Assembly: GCF_001877785.1 (NCBI RefSeq)
Contig: NZ_MINN01000096.1
Location: 248,001-312,000 of the forward strand
From: Rossellomorea aquimaris
GTDB taxonomy: Bacteria; Bacillota; Bacilli; Bacillales; Bacillaceae_B
Direction: 5' to 3'
DNA: 64,000 nt
The position numbers and the translations under genes were made by a program. The notes under the pieces were generated by a model that saw nothing but the letters and a program-made list of their open reading frames with translations, was not told the DNA's origin and searched no databases. Of this stretch, positions 25,840 through 34,125 are shown in pieces (the first letter of the stretch is position 1; each line of letters begins with the position of its first letter).

Positions 25840-26880
25840 ATGACATTAATCGGCATGCTTCATTACAGGAAGAAACCTCATGGAGTGAAAAAAGCTTTTG
25901 CATGTGCCTCCATTGCAAAGATGCACGGTGTGGAATTCGTATATTTCTCCTACCGGGCAGTGGATTTTGCACAAAAAAGAATACATGGCTGGGTTTACAT
26001 TGAAGGGAGATGGGTGCAGAAGTCCGTGGATTTCCCAGATACCATCATCAATATCAGTGCACCCAAGACAGAGAAGCAGTCCAATATCAGAAAAGCCTTA
26101 AAGCGGAATATCCCTTTTATCAGCCATTCAATCGGGAACAAGATGAGCGTCTTCCGGAAAATTGAAGAAGGGCAGCTGTTTTCCCATTTCCTCATTCCCA
26201 CAATCAACGTCACTGCATTCGATGAAGTACTCCCTTTTTTAAAGAAATTCACACGTCTTGTCATCAAGCCGCATTCAGGAAGTAAAGGACGCTCCATCCA
26301 TTTCATCACACTCATTGAAGAGGATAAGATCCGTTGTGTTACCGGACTCGATGTGACCATTTATTCAATTGAAGAGTTTAAGTCTTTCATCCAGAAGCTG
26401 ACGAGTGAGCAGAAATATTTGATGCAGCCATTTATAGAATGCAAGACAAAATCCGGCTTGACCTACGATTTCCGCCTGCACGTGCAAAAAAATGAGACAG
26501 GAAAGTGGACGGTCAATTTAATTTATCCACGGGTGAGCGGAAGCGGAAGGTTGACCAGCAATATCAGCAGCGGAGGATATCGTGGTGAATTGATTCCTTT
26601 CCTGGTGGAGGAATTCGGGAATGAATATTTTGATATCAAGCAATTATTGGAGTACTTTGCAGTCGCTTTTTCCACCCACTTCGAAAGCCTATTTAAGAAT
26701 CGTGCATTTGATGAATTAGGGATCGATGTGGCAATCGATCAGAATCACCGCCTATGGATTTATGAGGTCAACTGGCGGCCTGGAAGTAAAAACAGGGAAT
26801 TTTCAGTGGCAAAGAATCTCATCCCTTATGCACGTTATGTCGCCGAATCCAAGAGGAAGAAAAGAAGGAGAGTACAGTGA
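25840..26880 (+). CDS. YheC-type ATP-grasp protein in the Mur-ligase operon
   Basis: A 346-residue YheC/YheD-family protein beginning MTLIGMLHYRKKPHGVKKAF. It has an N-terminal pre-ATP-grasp domain rather than the beta domain of the longer members. Core motifs are RLVIKPHSGSKGRSI, LTYDFRLHVQKN and LGIDVAIDQNHRLWIYEVNW. The start is ATG 25840 after AGGTGAT; the ORF is open from 25831 directly after the previous stop. Its last four bases overlap the Mur ligase start, so translation is coupled. It may catalyse a second ligation in the same pathway. Confidence 0.8.
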   Translation: MTLIGMLHYRKKPHGVKKAFACASIAKMHGVEFVYFSYRAVDFAQKRIHGWVYIEGRWVQKSVDFPDTIINISAPKTEKQSNIRKALKRNIPFISHSIGNKMSVFRKIEEGQLFSHFLIPTINVTAFDEVLPFLKKFTRLVIKPHSGSKGRSIHFITLIEEDKIRCVTGLDVTIYSIEEFKSFIQKLTSEQKYLMQPFIECKTKSGLTYDFRLHVQKNETGKWTVNLIYPRVSGSGRLTSNISSGGYRGELIPFLVEEFGNEYFDIKQLLEYFAVAFSTHFESLFKNRAFDELGIDVAIDQNHRLWIYEVNWRPGSKNREFSVAKNLIPYARYVAESKRKKRRRVQ

Positions 26881-28247
26881 AATCATTACATTTACATGAA
26901 ATTCTCCCTGCTATCAAGGGAGAGATCGTAAAAGAAGGACCACCTGTCACCTTAAAGAAAGTGATCACCCAAAAAAAGAAACTCCGAAATGGTTCGCTGT
27001 TTTTTTGTCTGGACCGCAATCTGGGAAAAACGGACTTAAAAAACACCTTACCCCCATGTGTCATAATCACAGACCGCCTTCAAAAACTGAAGGACAGCAC
27101 AGGAGATGCCACCATTGTAAAGGTAGGTAATATCAAAGAGGCTTATCACCGTTTCCTTTTATTTCATAGAAGATCATTCGATATTCCGATCATTGCCATA
27201 ACAGGGACTTCAGGAAAGACGACCACAAAGGAAATGCTCCGGCATATCCTTTCAGACGGCCACAATGTAAAAGCCACCCTGGGAAACTATAACCTGTTCC
27301 GGTCCAACGCCTCGGTGCTGGCAAACTTCGAAGAAAAGACAGACTTTGGCGTATTCGAGTTCGGCGTGGGTAAAACGGGGAACCTGGACAAATGCAGCAA
27401 GTATTTCGGCCCGTATTCAGCGCTTATCACCGGGATAGGTTCGGACCATATTGAAAGATTCGGCTCTCCTGAAAAATACAGGGAGGAAAAACTCAAGATC
27501 CTGAATGGCGTCGGGGATGGCCGCCTGATTTTTTTAAATGCGGACTGTCCGAACACGGTTGAGGCCGTGCATAAACTGAACCTCACCCCCATATGGTTCG
27601 GGACGGACAGCAAAGCGGATTACAAGGCGGAAGACATACACTTTTCCCGGCATGGGATGGAATTCACATTAACCTATGAAAATAGAGCGTACCCTGTCAT
27701 CGTACCGGGGCTCGGTGAACACAATGTATATAATGCCCTTGCCGCACTGGCCTCTGCTCATTCTCACGGGATTGACCTTCAGTCAGCAATAAGAAGGCTG
27801 AAGTCATTCCGCCCTTTAAAGCGTCATCTGGAAATGAAAAAGGGAATCAAAGGCTCTACTCTGATTGATGATACGTGGAATACAAATTCCAGCTCCGTTC
27901 ATGCTGCACTTTCAGTTCTAAAGGAAATCTCTAGCAATAAACACTCTATTGCCGTAATTGGAAAAATCAGTGAACTTGGAGCTGAAGAGAAAGCTGAACA
28001 CAAAAAAATAGCCGGGATGGTCATCGATAACCAGCCTTCCACCCTTATCACAATCGGGAAAACCGCCTCCACCATTGGAAAAGAAGCCTTAAAGCTCGGA
28101 ATGGATGCAGAAAACATCCATATGTGCGAAAAGCCTGAAGATGCCTTTTCTCTCATTCAAAAGCTGGCGGGGCCTGAAACCATCATCCTTGTAAAAACAT
28201 CGATGAGAGAATCATTCCGCGGGTTCCTCAAAAAACTAAAAGCATGA
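26877..28247 (+). CDS. MurF-like Mur ligase
   Basis: A 456-residue Mur ligase. The N-terminal domain is shortened (VITQKKKLRNGSLFFCLD corresponds to the MurF uridine-binding part). The ATP loop is AITGTSGKTTTKEM, followed by FEFGVGKTGNLD, GIGSDHIERFGSPEKY and a KLKIL lysine that may be carbamylated. The usual MurF GNxNNxIGxP segment reads GNYNLFRSNAS, so the acceptor site differs. The C-terminal domain has DDTWNTNSSSV. GTG start, four-base overlap with the gene before, AAGGAG site. I infer amide ligation on a non-cell-wall acceptor; a diverged MurF is the alternative. Confidence 0.82.
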   Translation: MKSLHLHEILPAIKGEIVKEGPPVTLKKVITQKKKLRNGSLFFCLDRNLGKTDLKNTLPPCVIITDRLQKLKDSTGDATIVKVGNIKEAYHRFLLFHRRSFDIPIIAITGTSGKTTTKEMLRHILSDGHNVKATLGNYNLFRSNASVLANFEEKTDFGVFEFGVGKTGNLDKCSKYFGPYSALITGIGSDHIERFGSPEKYREEKLKILNGVGDGRLIFLNADCPNTVEAVHKLNLTPIWFGTDSKADYKAEDIHFSRHGMEFTLTYENRAYPVIVPGLGEHNVYNALAALASAHSHGIDLQSAIRRLKSFRPLKRHLEMKKGIKGSTLIDDTWNTNSSSVHAALSVLKEISSNKHSIAVIGKISELGAEEKAEHKKIAGMVIDNQPSTLITIGKTASTIGKEALKLGMDAENIHMCEKPEDAFSLIQKLAGPETIILVKTSMRESFRGFLKKLKA

Positions 28248-28248
28248 T

Positions 28249-28292
28249 AAAACGCCTCTGTTACTCACTTCGTGAATAACAGAGGCGTTTTC
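28249..28292. terminator. Bidirectional terminator
   Basis: AAAACGCCTCTGTTA pairs with TAACAGAGGCGTTTT, extended by TCAC/GTGA, between convergent genes. Confidence 0.88.
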
Positions 28293-28303
28293 AATGAGGC
28301 AGC

Positions 28304-29620
28304 TTAAAATCCTGCCAGTGACTTTGCATAACGCATATTCTCATGCCTTATCTTATTAACAAGTGACTTATCCCCGGCAAAAGTCGCCACATAGTCATTC
28401 GGATTGCGGTGATTGATTTCAATAAGCCATATATGGCCATCCCTGTCGATCCCGATATCGATTCCCAGCTTCCCAAAAAGAAAACCGCAATTCTCAATCG
28501 TGGCAGCCGCCATTTTAGCAAGATCCTCCATTTCCCTCAGATATTCCATCTTCTTGTCAGGAAACATTTTTTCCAAGGTGTGTGCAGCCTGTTCAACCTT
28601 CCCCCCTCTATGACGGTTGCTCACAATATGCCCTTTTACCCCGTTCCTTCCCATGATTCCAAAGTTCTTCCACTCTCCATTCCTGTCCTTGATCATAATC
28701 ACACGGAAGTCAATGATCGACTCATGAAATTGCAGCTCGAGGGGCTGCTGGAGAATGAATTTTTCTTCCCCAAAAGTATTTTGAAGAAACTCCCCTGCTT
28801 CAACGGTATCATGAAAGAAATAGTCGTTTTTACTATCCTCGGCAATGTGCTGTACGAACAATCCATCTTCTTTTTGTTCGATCTTCGCCACGCCTTTGCC
28901 CTGCATTCCCTTAATCGGTTTGATATAAGCCGCTTTAAACTTTTCAAGCATGTACTCCACATCGTGAATGTGTTTGAAAATACGGGTGACAGGCAAATAA
29001 GCATTCAGTCCAGACGCATGTTTAAACCATGAGTACATCTCCCATTTTGTGAATGTAGAAGAATTGAAAATACGATTCCAGATGATTCTCTCAAACTCCT
29101 GATGCAGTTCCTTTTTCAATGAAGCCCTTTTAAAAATCGATGAAGGAAAGGGGTAGATCCCTTTGACCCACTTTTTTTCAATTGGATCATAAAGATAACC
29201 AAAAATGAGCTTTTTATCAAAATCGATCCCTTCGTTCGAAAAAGCGATAATGGCACCGTTCACCTTATGATATTTCCTCACATATCTTCCAAGCTTTTGG
29301 ACCTTTTCGTCCAGCTTCCGGATCGTTTTTGCCGCCACTATGCCGATGAGCGGACCAATTTGGATTTCATCGTCCCGATAAACGATTTCATATGCAGGAA
29401 GGAGGGGCAGCATCAGTGAATCGATAACATCGCCAGTCATGATCATTTTTCCTATGTGTATTTTTTTGGAGGGGATGACTTTCACTTCGCATGTCTGAAG
29501 CCCGAACCTTACTGTTACCTTCATATTCACAGACAGCTCGCAGTTCTCGATCAAATCCGGATGCATAATGATGCGATATCCTTTTTCTTCCCCTTTTTTC
29601 ACCCTGAACCATGATTTCAT
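28304..29620 (-). CDS. Full-length YheC/YheD-type ATP-grasp protein (2)
   Basis: A 438-residue relative of the protein at 23053-24381. The N-terminal beta domain (about 1-90, ending DEIQIGPLIGIVAAK) and the linker YLYDPIEKKWVKGIYPFPSS are both kept. ATP-grasp motifs are IKPIKGMQGKGVAKIEQK, SIIDFRVIMIKD and LGIDIGIDRDGHIWLIEINH. GGGGTGAAAG precedes the ATG. Upstream, CATAGTATA with AC 15 bases before may be a sigma-K promoter. It is divergent from the gene at 29765. Role in the spore coat is inferred from the family only. Confidence 0.82.
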   Translation of the reverse strand: MKSWFRVKKGEEKGYRIIMHPDLIENCELSVNMKVTVRFGLQTCEVKVIPSKKIHIGKMIMTGDVIDSLMLPLLPAYEIVYRDDEIQIGPLIGIVAAKTIRKLDEKVQKLGRYVRKYHKVNGAIIAFSNEGIDFDKKLIFGYLYDPIEKKWVKGIYPFPSSIFKRASLKKELHQEFERIIWNRIFNSSTFTKWEMYSWFKHASGLNAYLPVTRIFKHIHDVEYMLEKFKAAYIKPIKGMQGKGVAKIEQKEDGLFVQHIAEDSKNDYFFHDTVEAGEFLQNTFGEEKFILQQPLELQFHESIIDFRVIMIKDRNGEWKNFGIMGRNGVKGHIVSNRHRGGKVEQAAHTLEKMFPDKKMEYLREMEDLAKMAAATIENCGFLFGKLGIDIGIDRDGHIWLIEINHRNPNDYVATFAGDKSLVNKIRHENMRYAKSLAGF

Positions 29621-29764
29621 TCTTTCACCCCGATTACTGTTGTCGCTTTTACACCTTACTATACTATGAGTATCTTAAAGTATGTGCCAATTACCAATAA
29701 CCATTTCCGCTTCATTTAAATATACATAGAAGTGACTGAATAAAAGCAGGAGTTGAAAAGAAAA

Positions 29765-30838
29765 ATGACGCAGAACTATATAGGTGTGATCCTGCCGGAT
29801 GGTATCTTTGACAGGCTGTCCGCGGGTAAAAGCCAGATAAACGTACGGGCATATCAGGAAGCAGCCGATCACTTCGGCCTTATTCCGGTCTTCATGAAGC
29901 TTAAGTGCCTCAAACCAGGAGAGGACAAAGTACAAGGTTTCCTAAAAAAAGGAAAGGGTTATGAACTGGTTACTGTCAGTCTTCCTAAAGTGATCTATAC
30001 ACGCAGCTTTCTTTCAAAAAAGCAGAGTACCTTCCTCGATGAAAAAAACGTTCAATTCTACAATAAAAAAGGCATCAGCCACAATAAATTCAGGATGCAT
30101 GAAATCATGAGTGAAGATGCCGAAATCGCGGATTCACTTCCTGTAACGGTGAAAGGGACTGAAGATAACCTGAAGATGATGCTGGAAAAGCACCGAAAGC
30201 TGATCCTAAAACCAGCAAAAGGAAGCCTTGGCGGCGGCATCATGAAAATAACCAGTGATGATTCAGGGATGTACCATTTGAAGTACCCCCTCGCGAGAAG
30301 GAAGTGGGAAGAAATTCAGTTTAAAGAAGAGATTCCTGAGATAATCAGGCAAGCCTTCAAAAAAAAGCTGTATATCATCCAGGAAAACATTGACCTTGCC
30401 ACTTACAAAAAGCGTCCGTTCGATCTAAGGGTAGTCGTTCAGCGTGATCATACCGGGGAATGGGTGGTCGCCGGGATTCTCTGCAAAGTCTCACCATCTA
30501 AGGATCAATTCGTAACAAACATCAGTCAGGGGGGAAGCTCCCTCTCTTTCGATCAAGTCGTAAAAGGCCATTCCTACCTCTCCTACAAGCAGACGTATCA
30601 AGCTATTTCTTCGCTTACATTAAAAATGGCAAAGCATCTGGAGCAATACACCGAACATATTGCAGATATCGCTTTTGATATCGCCTTGGATAAAAAAGGG
30701 AAACCTTTTTTCATTGAAAGTAATTTCCGTGGAAGGTACGGAAATGTACGCTATAAGGGGAAGCGGTATGAAGAGTGGAAGGCAAAACACTTCAACCCAA
30801 TCGGTTACGGCAGATATTTATTAGATCGGATGAATTGA
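29765..30838 (+). CDS. YheC-type ATP-grasp protein
   Basis: A 357-residue YheC/YheD-family member starting MTQNYIGVILPDGIFDRL. An N-terminal pre-ATP-grasp domain is followed by LILKPAKGSLGGGIMKI, RPFDLRVVVQRD and the metal site IAFDIALDKKGKPFFIESNF. I chose ATG 29765; an in-frame TTG at 29753 abuts the AGGAG and is less likely. It is monocistronic with a very strong terminator, and closes the accessory island. Substrate unknown. Confidence 0.8.
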   Translation: MTQNYIGVILPDGIFDRLSAGKSQINVRAYQEAADHFGLIPVFMKLKCLKPGEDKVQGFLKKGKGYELVTVSLPKVIYTRSFLSKKQSTFLDEKNVQFYNKKGISHNKFRMHEIMSEDAEIADSLPVTVKGTEDNLKMMLEKHRKLILKPAKGSLGGGIMKITSDDSGMYHLKYPLARRKWEEIQFKEEIPEIIRQAFKKKLYIIQENIDLATYKKRPFDLRVVVQRDHTGEWVVAGILCKVSPSKDQFVTNISQGGSSLSFDQVVKGHSYLSYKQTYQAISSLTLKMAKHLEQYTEHIADIAFDIALDKKGKPFFIESNFRGRYGNVRYKGKRYEEWKAKHFNPIGYGRYLLDRMN

Positions 30839-30843
30839 ACCAG

Positions 30844-30882
30844 CATAAGAAAAGGGAACCGGTCAGGTTCCCTTTTCTTATG
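30844..30882. terminator. Bidirectional terminator
   Basis: A perfect 17-bp stem, CATAAGAAAAGGGAACC with its complement, across a five-base loop between convergent genes. Confidence 0.88.
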
Positions 30883-30918
30883 CCGCGATATTAATTGAGG
30901 CATATTTACATTTACTGA

Positions 30919-31497
30919 TTACATACGGTTCCTTTCAGGGAAAAATTCATTCCAGCTCATGATCCTCACTTTCTCCCTCAATAAATAAAAGAGAACGCCC
31001 AGCGCCATCAGGATCATGACCATAATGGGCGGGGAAAATTGCTTGATATACTGTCCGAAGACGGTGTAGAAAAATGCGAGTGGGATGTTGGATATGATGG
31101 CAGCGCGGACAAAAGGCTTGAACTGGGGATTTTTCTGCATCAGACAAAGGTTGAGCAGCTGGTAATGGATAAAGGGGATAAGACGCAATATCGCAATCTG
31201 TCCGGTGGTCAAATCAGCGCTTTTGCCGAACCACTTTTCCTTCAGTCTCAACAAACGTTCATAAAAAGACGTAAAGCTTTTGATGGCAAAGTAAAAAATA
31301 ATGGATAAAAGCGTTAATCCGATCAGCGAGTAAATCGTACCGAGAATACTCCCAAAGAGGATGCCTCCAGCCATACAAACCAGGGCCACGGGGATAAAGA
31401 GAAACTGCCTAAGGACATGAAACAATATAAACAGAACAGGAGCGATGTATCCACTAGCTTCCATGATGGCGAATGCTGCTACTAATCGGTCGTCCAT
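30919..31497 (-). CDS. TVP38/TMEM64-family membrane protein
   Basis: A 192-residue protein of the DedA-related TVP38/TMEM64 (VTT domain) family with about five membrane helices. Family marks are FIPVALVCMAGGILFGSILGTIYSL, LRLIPFIHYQLLNL and NIPLAFFYTVFGQYI. Such proteins are thought to move or scramble lipids, but this one's activity is unknown. AGGAGGT precedes the ATG. A TTGTCA-18-TATAAA promoter lies upstream. Confidence 0.85.
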   Translation of the reverse strand: MDDRLVAAFAIMEASGYIAPVLFILFHVLRQFLFIPVALVCMAGGILFGSILGTIYSLIGLTLLSIIFYFAIKSFTSFYERLLRLKEKWFGKSADLTTGQIAILRLIPFIHYQLLNLCLMQKNPQFKPFVRAAIISNIPLAFFYTVFGQYIKQFSPPIMVMILMALGVLFYLLREKVRIMSWNEFFPERNRM

Positions 31498-31538
31498 AGC
31501 TAATGACCTCCTTCTGTTGCTGCCTCTACTCTCTACAG

Positions 31539-31568
31539 TTTATACATTCTGTCTACACTATATGACAA
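31539..31568 (-). promoter_or_regulatory. Probable promoter of the TVP38-family gene
   Basis: Minus strand: TTGTCA (31568-31563), 18 bases, TATAAA (31544-31539). Confidence 0.55.
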
Positions 31569-31614
31569 AAGGAGAAGACTTATAGGCAGAAGGAGCTTGT
31601 CCGCTTACTATTCT

Positions 31615-31893
31615 TCACACCCCTTGATTGATCCAGATGAAGAGGATGCTGTGGACGATGACCAGGAACGGGAATCCCATCGCAAACAGTCTGTGCTTCG
31701 TCTTATGCCTGTAGACCTTCATGCCGATATACGAACCGATGCTTCCCCCGATCACTGCCACGGTCCATAGCGTCCGCTCACTGATCCTGTACTCATTCCG
31801 CTGCGCCTTCTTCTTATCCCTCCCCATCAGAACGAACCCGATGATATTTATGACGAGGATGTACATGTATAGGAGATTTAGTAAAGATTCCAT
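31615..31893 (-). CDS. ysdA: DUF1294-family membrane protein YsdA
   Basis: A 92-residue small membrane protein with three predicted helices. The loop GRDKKKAQRNEYRISERTLW and the GGSIGSYIGMKVYRHKTKH segment are the DUF1294 signatures. Its function is unknown. In B. subtilis it follows rplT; here about 490 bp of repeats lie between them. GAAGGT precedes the ATG. Confidence 0.88.
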   Translation of the reverse strand: MESLLNLLYMYILVINIIGFVLMGRDKKKAQRNEYRISERTLWTVAVIGGSIGSYIGMKVYRHKTKHRLFAMGFPFLVIVHSILFIWINQGV

Positions 31894-31964
31894 AATGGTT
31901 ACCTTCTTTCAATCAAATTATGTTGGTTAACATTCTAACTAAAATAAATATTGAAGTGTTAATT

Positions 31965-32101
31965 ACCGCTATTGATTTCCGTGCAAGACTACGCTTTCCG
32001 CGGGTAGCCCGTGAGCCTCCTCGTCACTGCGTTCCTGCGGGGTCTCACATAAGCTACTCTTCCCGCAGGAGTCTTCGTCTTGCACTCCAATCAACCGCTG
32101 G
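31965..32101 (+). repeat. MITE-like intergenic repeat, copy B
   Basis: The same 137-bp element as 5221-5356, opposite orientation. Left end ATTGATTTCCGTGCAAGAC and right end GTCTTGCACTCCAATCAA are imperfect inverted repeats, with internal pairs such as GTGAG/CTCAC. It lies in the gene-free stretch 31894-32383. Confidence 0.85.
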
Positions 32102-32225
32102 TGACATTCCAAACCAAAGAAAAAAGTTTAACTGAGTAATAATAAGCCTCGAACCTTTTATAAAAATTCATTTAAAATACTATATCTCTGTGTGGAAATA
32201 TCTTGAGATTACTGAGTATATTAGG

Positions 32226-32312
32226 CGGAAGTCACATGACTCCGACGGGAAATAGAGGAAAGGTCGAGTCTCCGTTAGGAATCTTTTGCTTGCAGCGGAA
32301 AGGAACGGGATC
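32226..32312 (-). repeat. Deleted remnant of the repeat family at 54372-54503
   Basis: ACTCCGACGGGAAATAGAGG and AAAGGTCGAGTCTCCG match the reverse complement of the element at 54372-54503. The centre is missing, and TGCAGCGGAAAGGAACGG matches its far end. It looks like an internally deleted, decaying copy. Confidence 0.7.
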
Positions 32313-32325
32313 ATGTTACTTACAT

Positions 32326-32360
32326 TAAGAAAGGACTGACCCATGAGGCCAGTCCTTTGT
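32326..32360 (-). terminator. Terminator of infC-rpmI-rplT
   Basis: Minus strand: AAAGGACTG and CAGTCCTTT pair, followed by a short T-rich tail. Confidence 0.75.
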
Positions 32361-32383
32361 CTGCTGCACGAGGCAAGCAGATA

Positions 32384-32755
<372 letters not shown>

Positions 32756-32773
32756 CTATTTCTTACGTGCTTT

Positions 32774-32974
32774 TTATTTAAGGTTGTCAAGCATATGACG
32801 AATGCGTTTGAAATCTCCTTTAGAGACAACAGCTGCTTTACGAAGTTTACGCTTCGCTTTAGTAGATTTGTTTGCGAATAAGTGGCTTGTGTAAGCGTGA
32901 GAACGTTTAAGTTTACCAGAACCTGTTTTCTTGAAACGCTTAGCTGAGCCGCGGTGAGTTTTCATTTTTGGCAT
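32774..32974 (-). CDS. rpmI: 50S ribosomal protein L35
   Basis: A 66-residue basic protein, [20 protein letters not shown] at the start, with the expected length. It lies between infC (22-bp gap) and rplT (30-bp gap), as in all Bacillus. Confidence 0.97.
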   Translation of the reverse strand: MPKMKTHRGSAKRFKKTGSGKLKRSHAYTSHLFANKSTKAKRKLRKAAVVSKGDFKRIRHMLDNLK

Positions 32975-32996
32975 GTGCTTTTCCTCCTCGGGTCCT

Positions 32997-33512
32997 TTAT
33001 TTTTCGTTAACTGGTGCTAGCACCAAGAACATGCTGCGACCATCCATTTTCGGCTTTGATTCAACAGTTGCAAGATCTTTACACTCTTCAGAGAAGCGAT
33101 CCAGTACACGTTGACCAATTTCTTTGTGCGTAATCGCACGGCCTTTAAATCGGATTGACGCTTTTACTTTGTCTCCTTTTTCAAGGAACTTGCGTGCGTT
33201 GCGAAGCTTTGTATTGAAATCATGCTCATCAATCGTAGGGCTCAAGCGCACCTCTTTAAGGTTGATGATCTTTTGATTTTTACGTGCTTCTTTTTCTTTC
33301 TTTTGCTGTTCAAATTTAAACTTTCCGTAGTCCATGATGCGGGCAACGGGTGGTTTGGCATTTGGAGCAACAAGAACAAGATCAAGATTTACACGCTCAG
33401 CGATTTCCAGGGCTTCATTCTTGGATTTGATTCCAAGCTGCTCGCCGTTTTGATCGATAAGACGTACTTCACGGGCACGAATGGTTTCGTTTAAGATCAT
33501 GTCTTTGCTAAT
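32997..33512 (-). CDS. infC: Translation initiation factor IF-3
   Basis: A 171-residue factor that keeps 30S subunits free and checks start codons. The N-domain ([17 protein letters not shown]) and C-domain ([20 protein letters not shown] and [12 protein letters not shown]) are intact. The start is most likely ATT at 33512, giving a protein that reads (M)[14 protein letters not shown] as in relatives. GGAGG lies nine bases upstream. No ATG or GTG fits, and rare ATT starts are known for infC, where IF-3 discriminates against them as autoregulation. Confidence 0.93.
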   Translation of the reverse strand: MSKDMILNETIRAREVRLIDQNGEQLGIKSKNEALEIAERVNLDLVLVAPNAKPPVARIMDYGKFKFEQQKKEKEARKNQKIINLKEVRLSPTIDEHDFNTKLRNARKFLEKGDKVKASIRFKGRAITHKEIGQRVLDRFSEECKDLATVESKPKMDGRSMFLVLAPVNEK

Positions 33513-33522
33513 AATTAGCCAC

Positions 33523-33749
33523 CTCCAAGGTTTATTAAAAGAATACAACGGCTTTGGTCTCAGGCACCCGCACGTTTTTGTCTGCACAAAAAAAGATGCG
33601 GGTGTCGAAACACCCGCATCTGATTATAAAGCATCTATAAAAAGCTTTAATAGTCATTATCATACCTGGCAACTGCTCAAGAGGGCGTCATTCAGGTGAG
33701 AAGCGGGTAGCTTCTTCTTGTACCAAACTGTATTCAATTCACCTTAGAT
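33523..33749 (-). ncRNA. L20-type leader of infC-rpmI-rplT
   Basis: A leader of more than 200 nt between promoter and infC. It contains a strong intrinsic terminator: GATGCGGGTGT (33620-33610) paired with ACACCCGCATC (33605-33595) and a run of seven T. Downstream GTGCGGGTGCC repeats one arm, as expected if an alternative fold removes the terminator. In Bacillus, L20 binding to such a leader promotes termination. The precise L20 site was not modelled. Confidence 0.85.
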
Positions 33750-33778
33750 ACTATATCACATGACATAAGTGATGTCAA
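33750..33778 (-). promoter_or_regulatory. Promoter of the infC operon
   Basis: Minus strand: TTGACA (33778-33773), 17 bases, TATAGT (33755-33750). Confidence 0.85.
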
Positions 33779-33922
33779 ACTATCGTTCTGATGTCACAAC
33801 GTTTCTTATAATAGCAGACATCTTGTTTGAGTGCAATAGTTTTTTTGGAATGTAGTTATGTATCAGGTGATATGAAGCGTAAGATTGTCTTGTTACGGGT
33901 TGAAAATTCCATTTTAATGGAA

Positions 33923-34048
33923 AAACTTTTAATTTTGGCGGGAAATCTTTGAATTTATGAAAGTAATCTTTGAAATCAGGTCATTAATCTTTTAATTTCC
34001 CCGAATAATCTTTAAGTTTTTAACAATAATCTTCTATTTCACCAACTT
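33923..34048. repeat. Helically phased repeat array 2 (21-bp period, 5-6 units)
   Basis: The core AATCTT starts at 33944, 33965, 33986, 34007 and 34028, exactly every 21 bp. A weaker first unit (AAACTT) is at 33923. Four of the five clear units continue with T after the core. The other 10-12 bases of each unit vary. It lies between the infC promoter and the thrS terminator, 33 bp from the latter. CAAACCGCTAT follows at 34058-34068, as beside array 1. Confidence 0.88.
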
Positions 34049-34080
34049 CACCCGAAACAAACCGCTATCGTATGATCGAC

Positions 34081-34113
34081 TAAAAAGAACGGACCTGAAA
34101 CCAGGTCCGTTCC
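34081..34113 (-). terminator. Terminator of thrS
   Basis: Minus strand: GAACGGACCTG and CAGGTCCGTTC pair, followed by TTTTTA. Confidence 0.9.
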
Positions 34114-34125
34114 TCACCTATCTAA

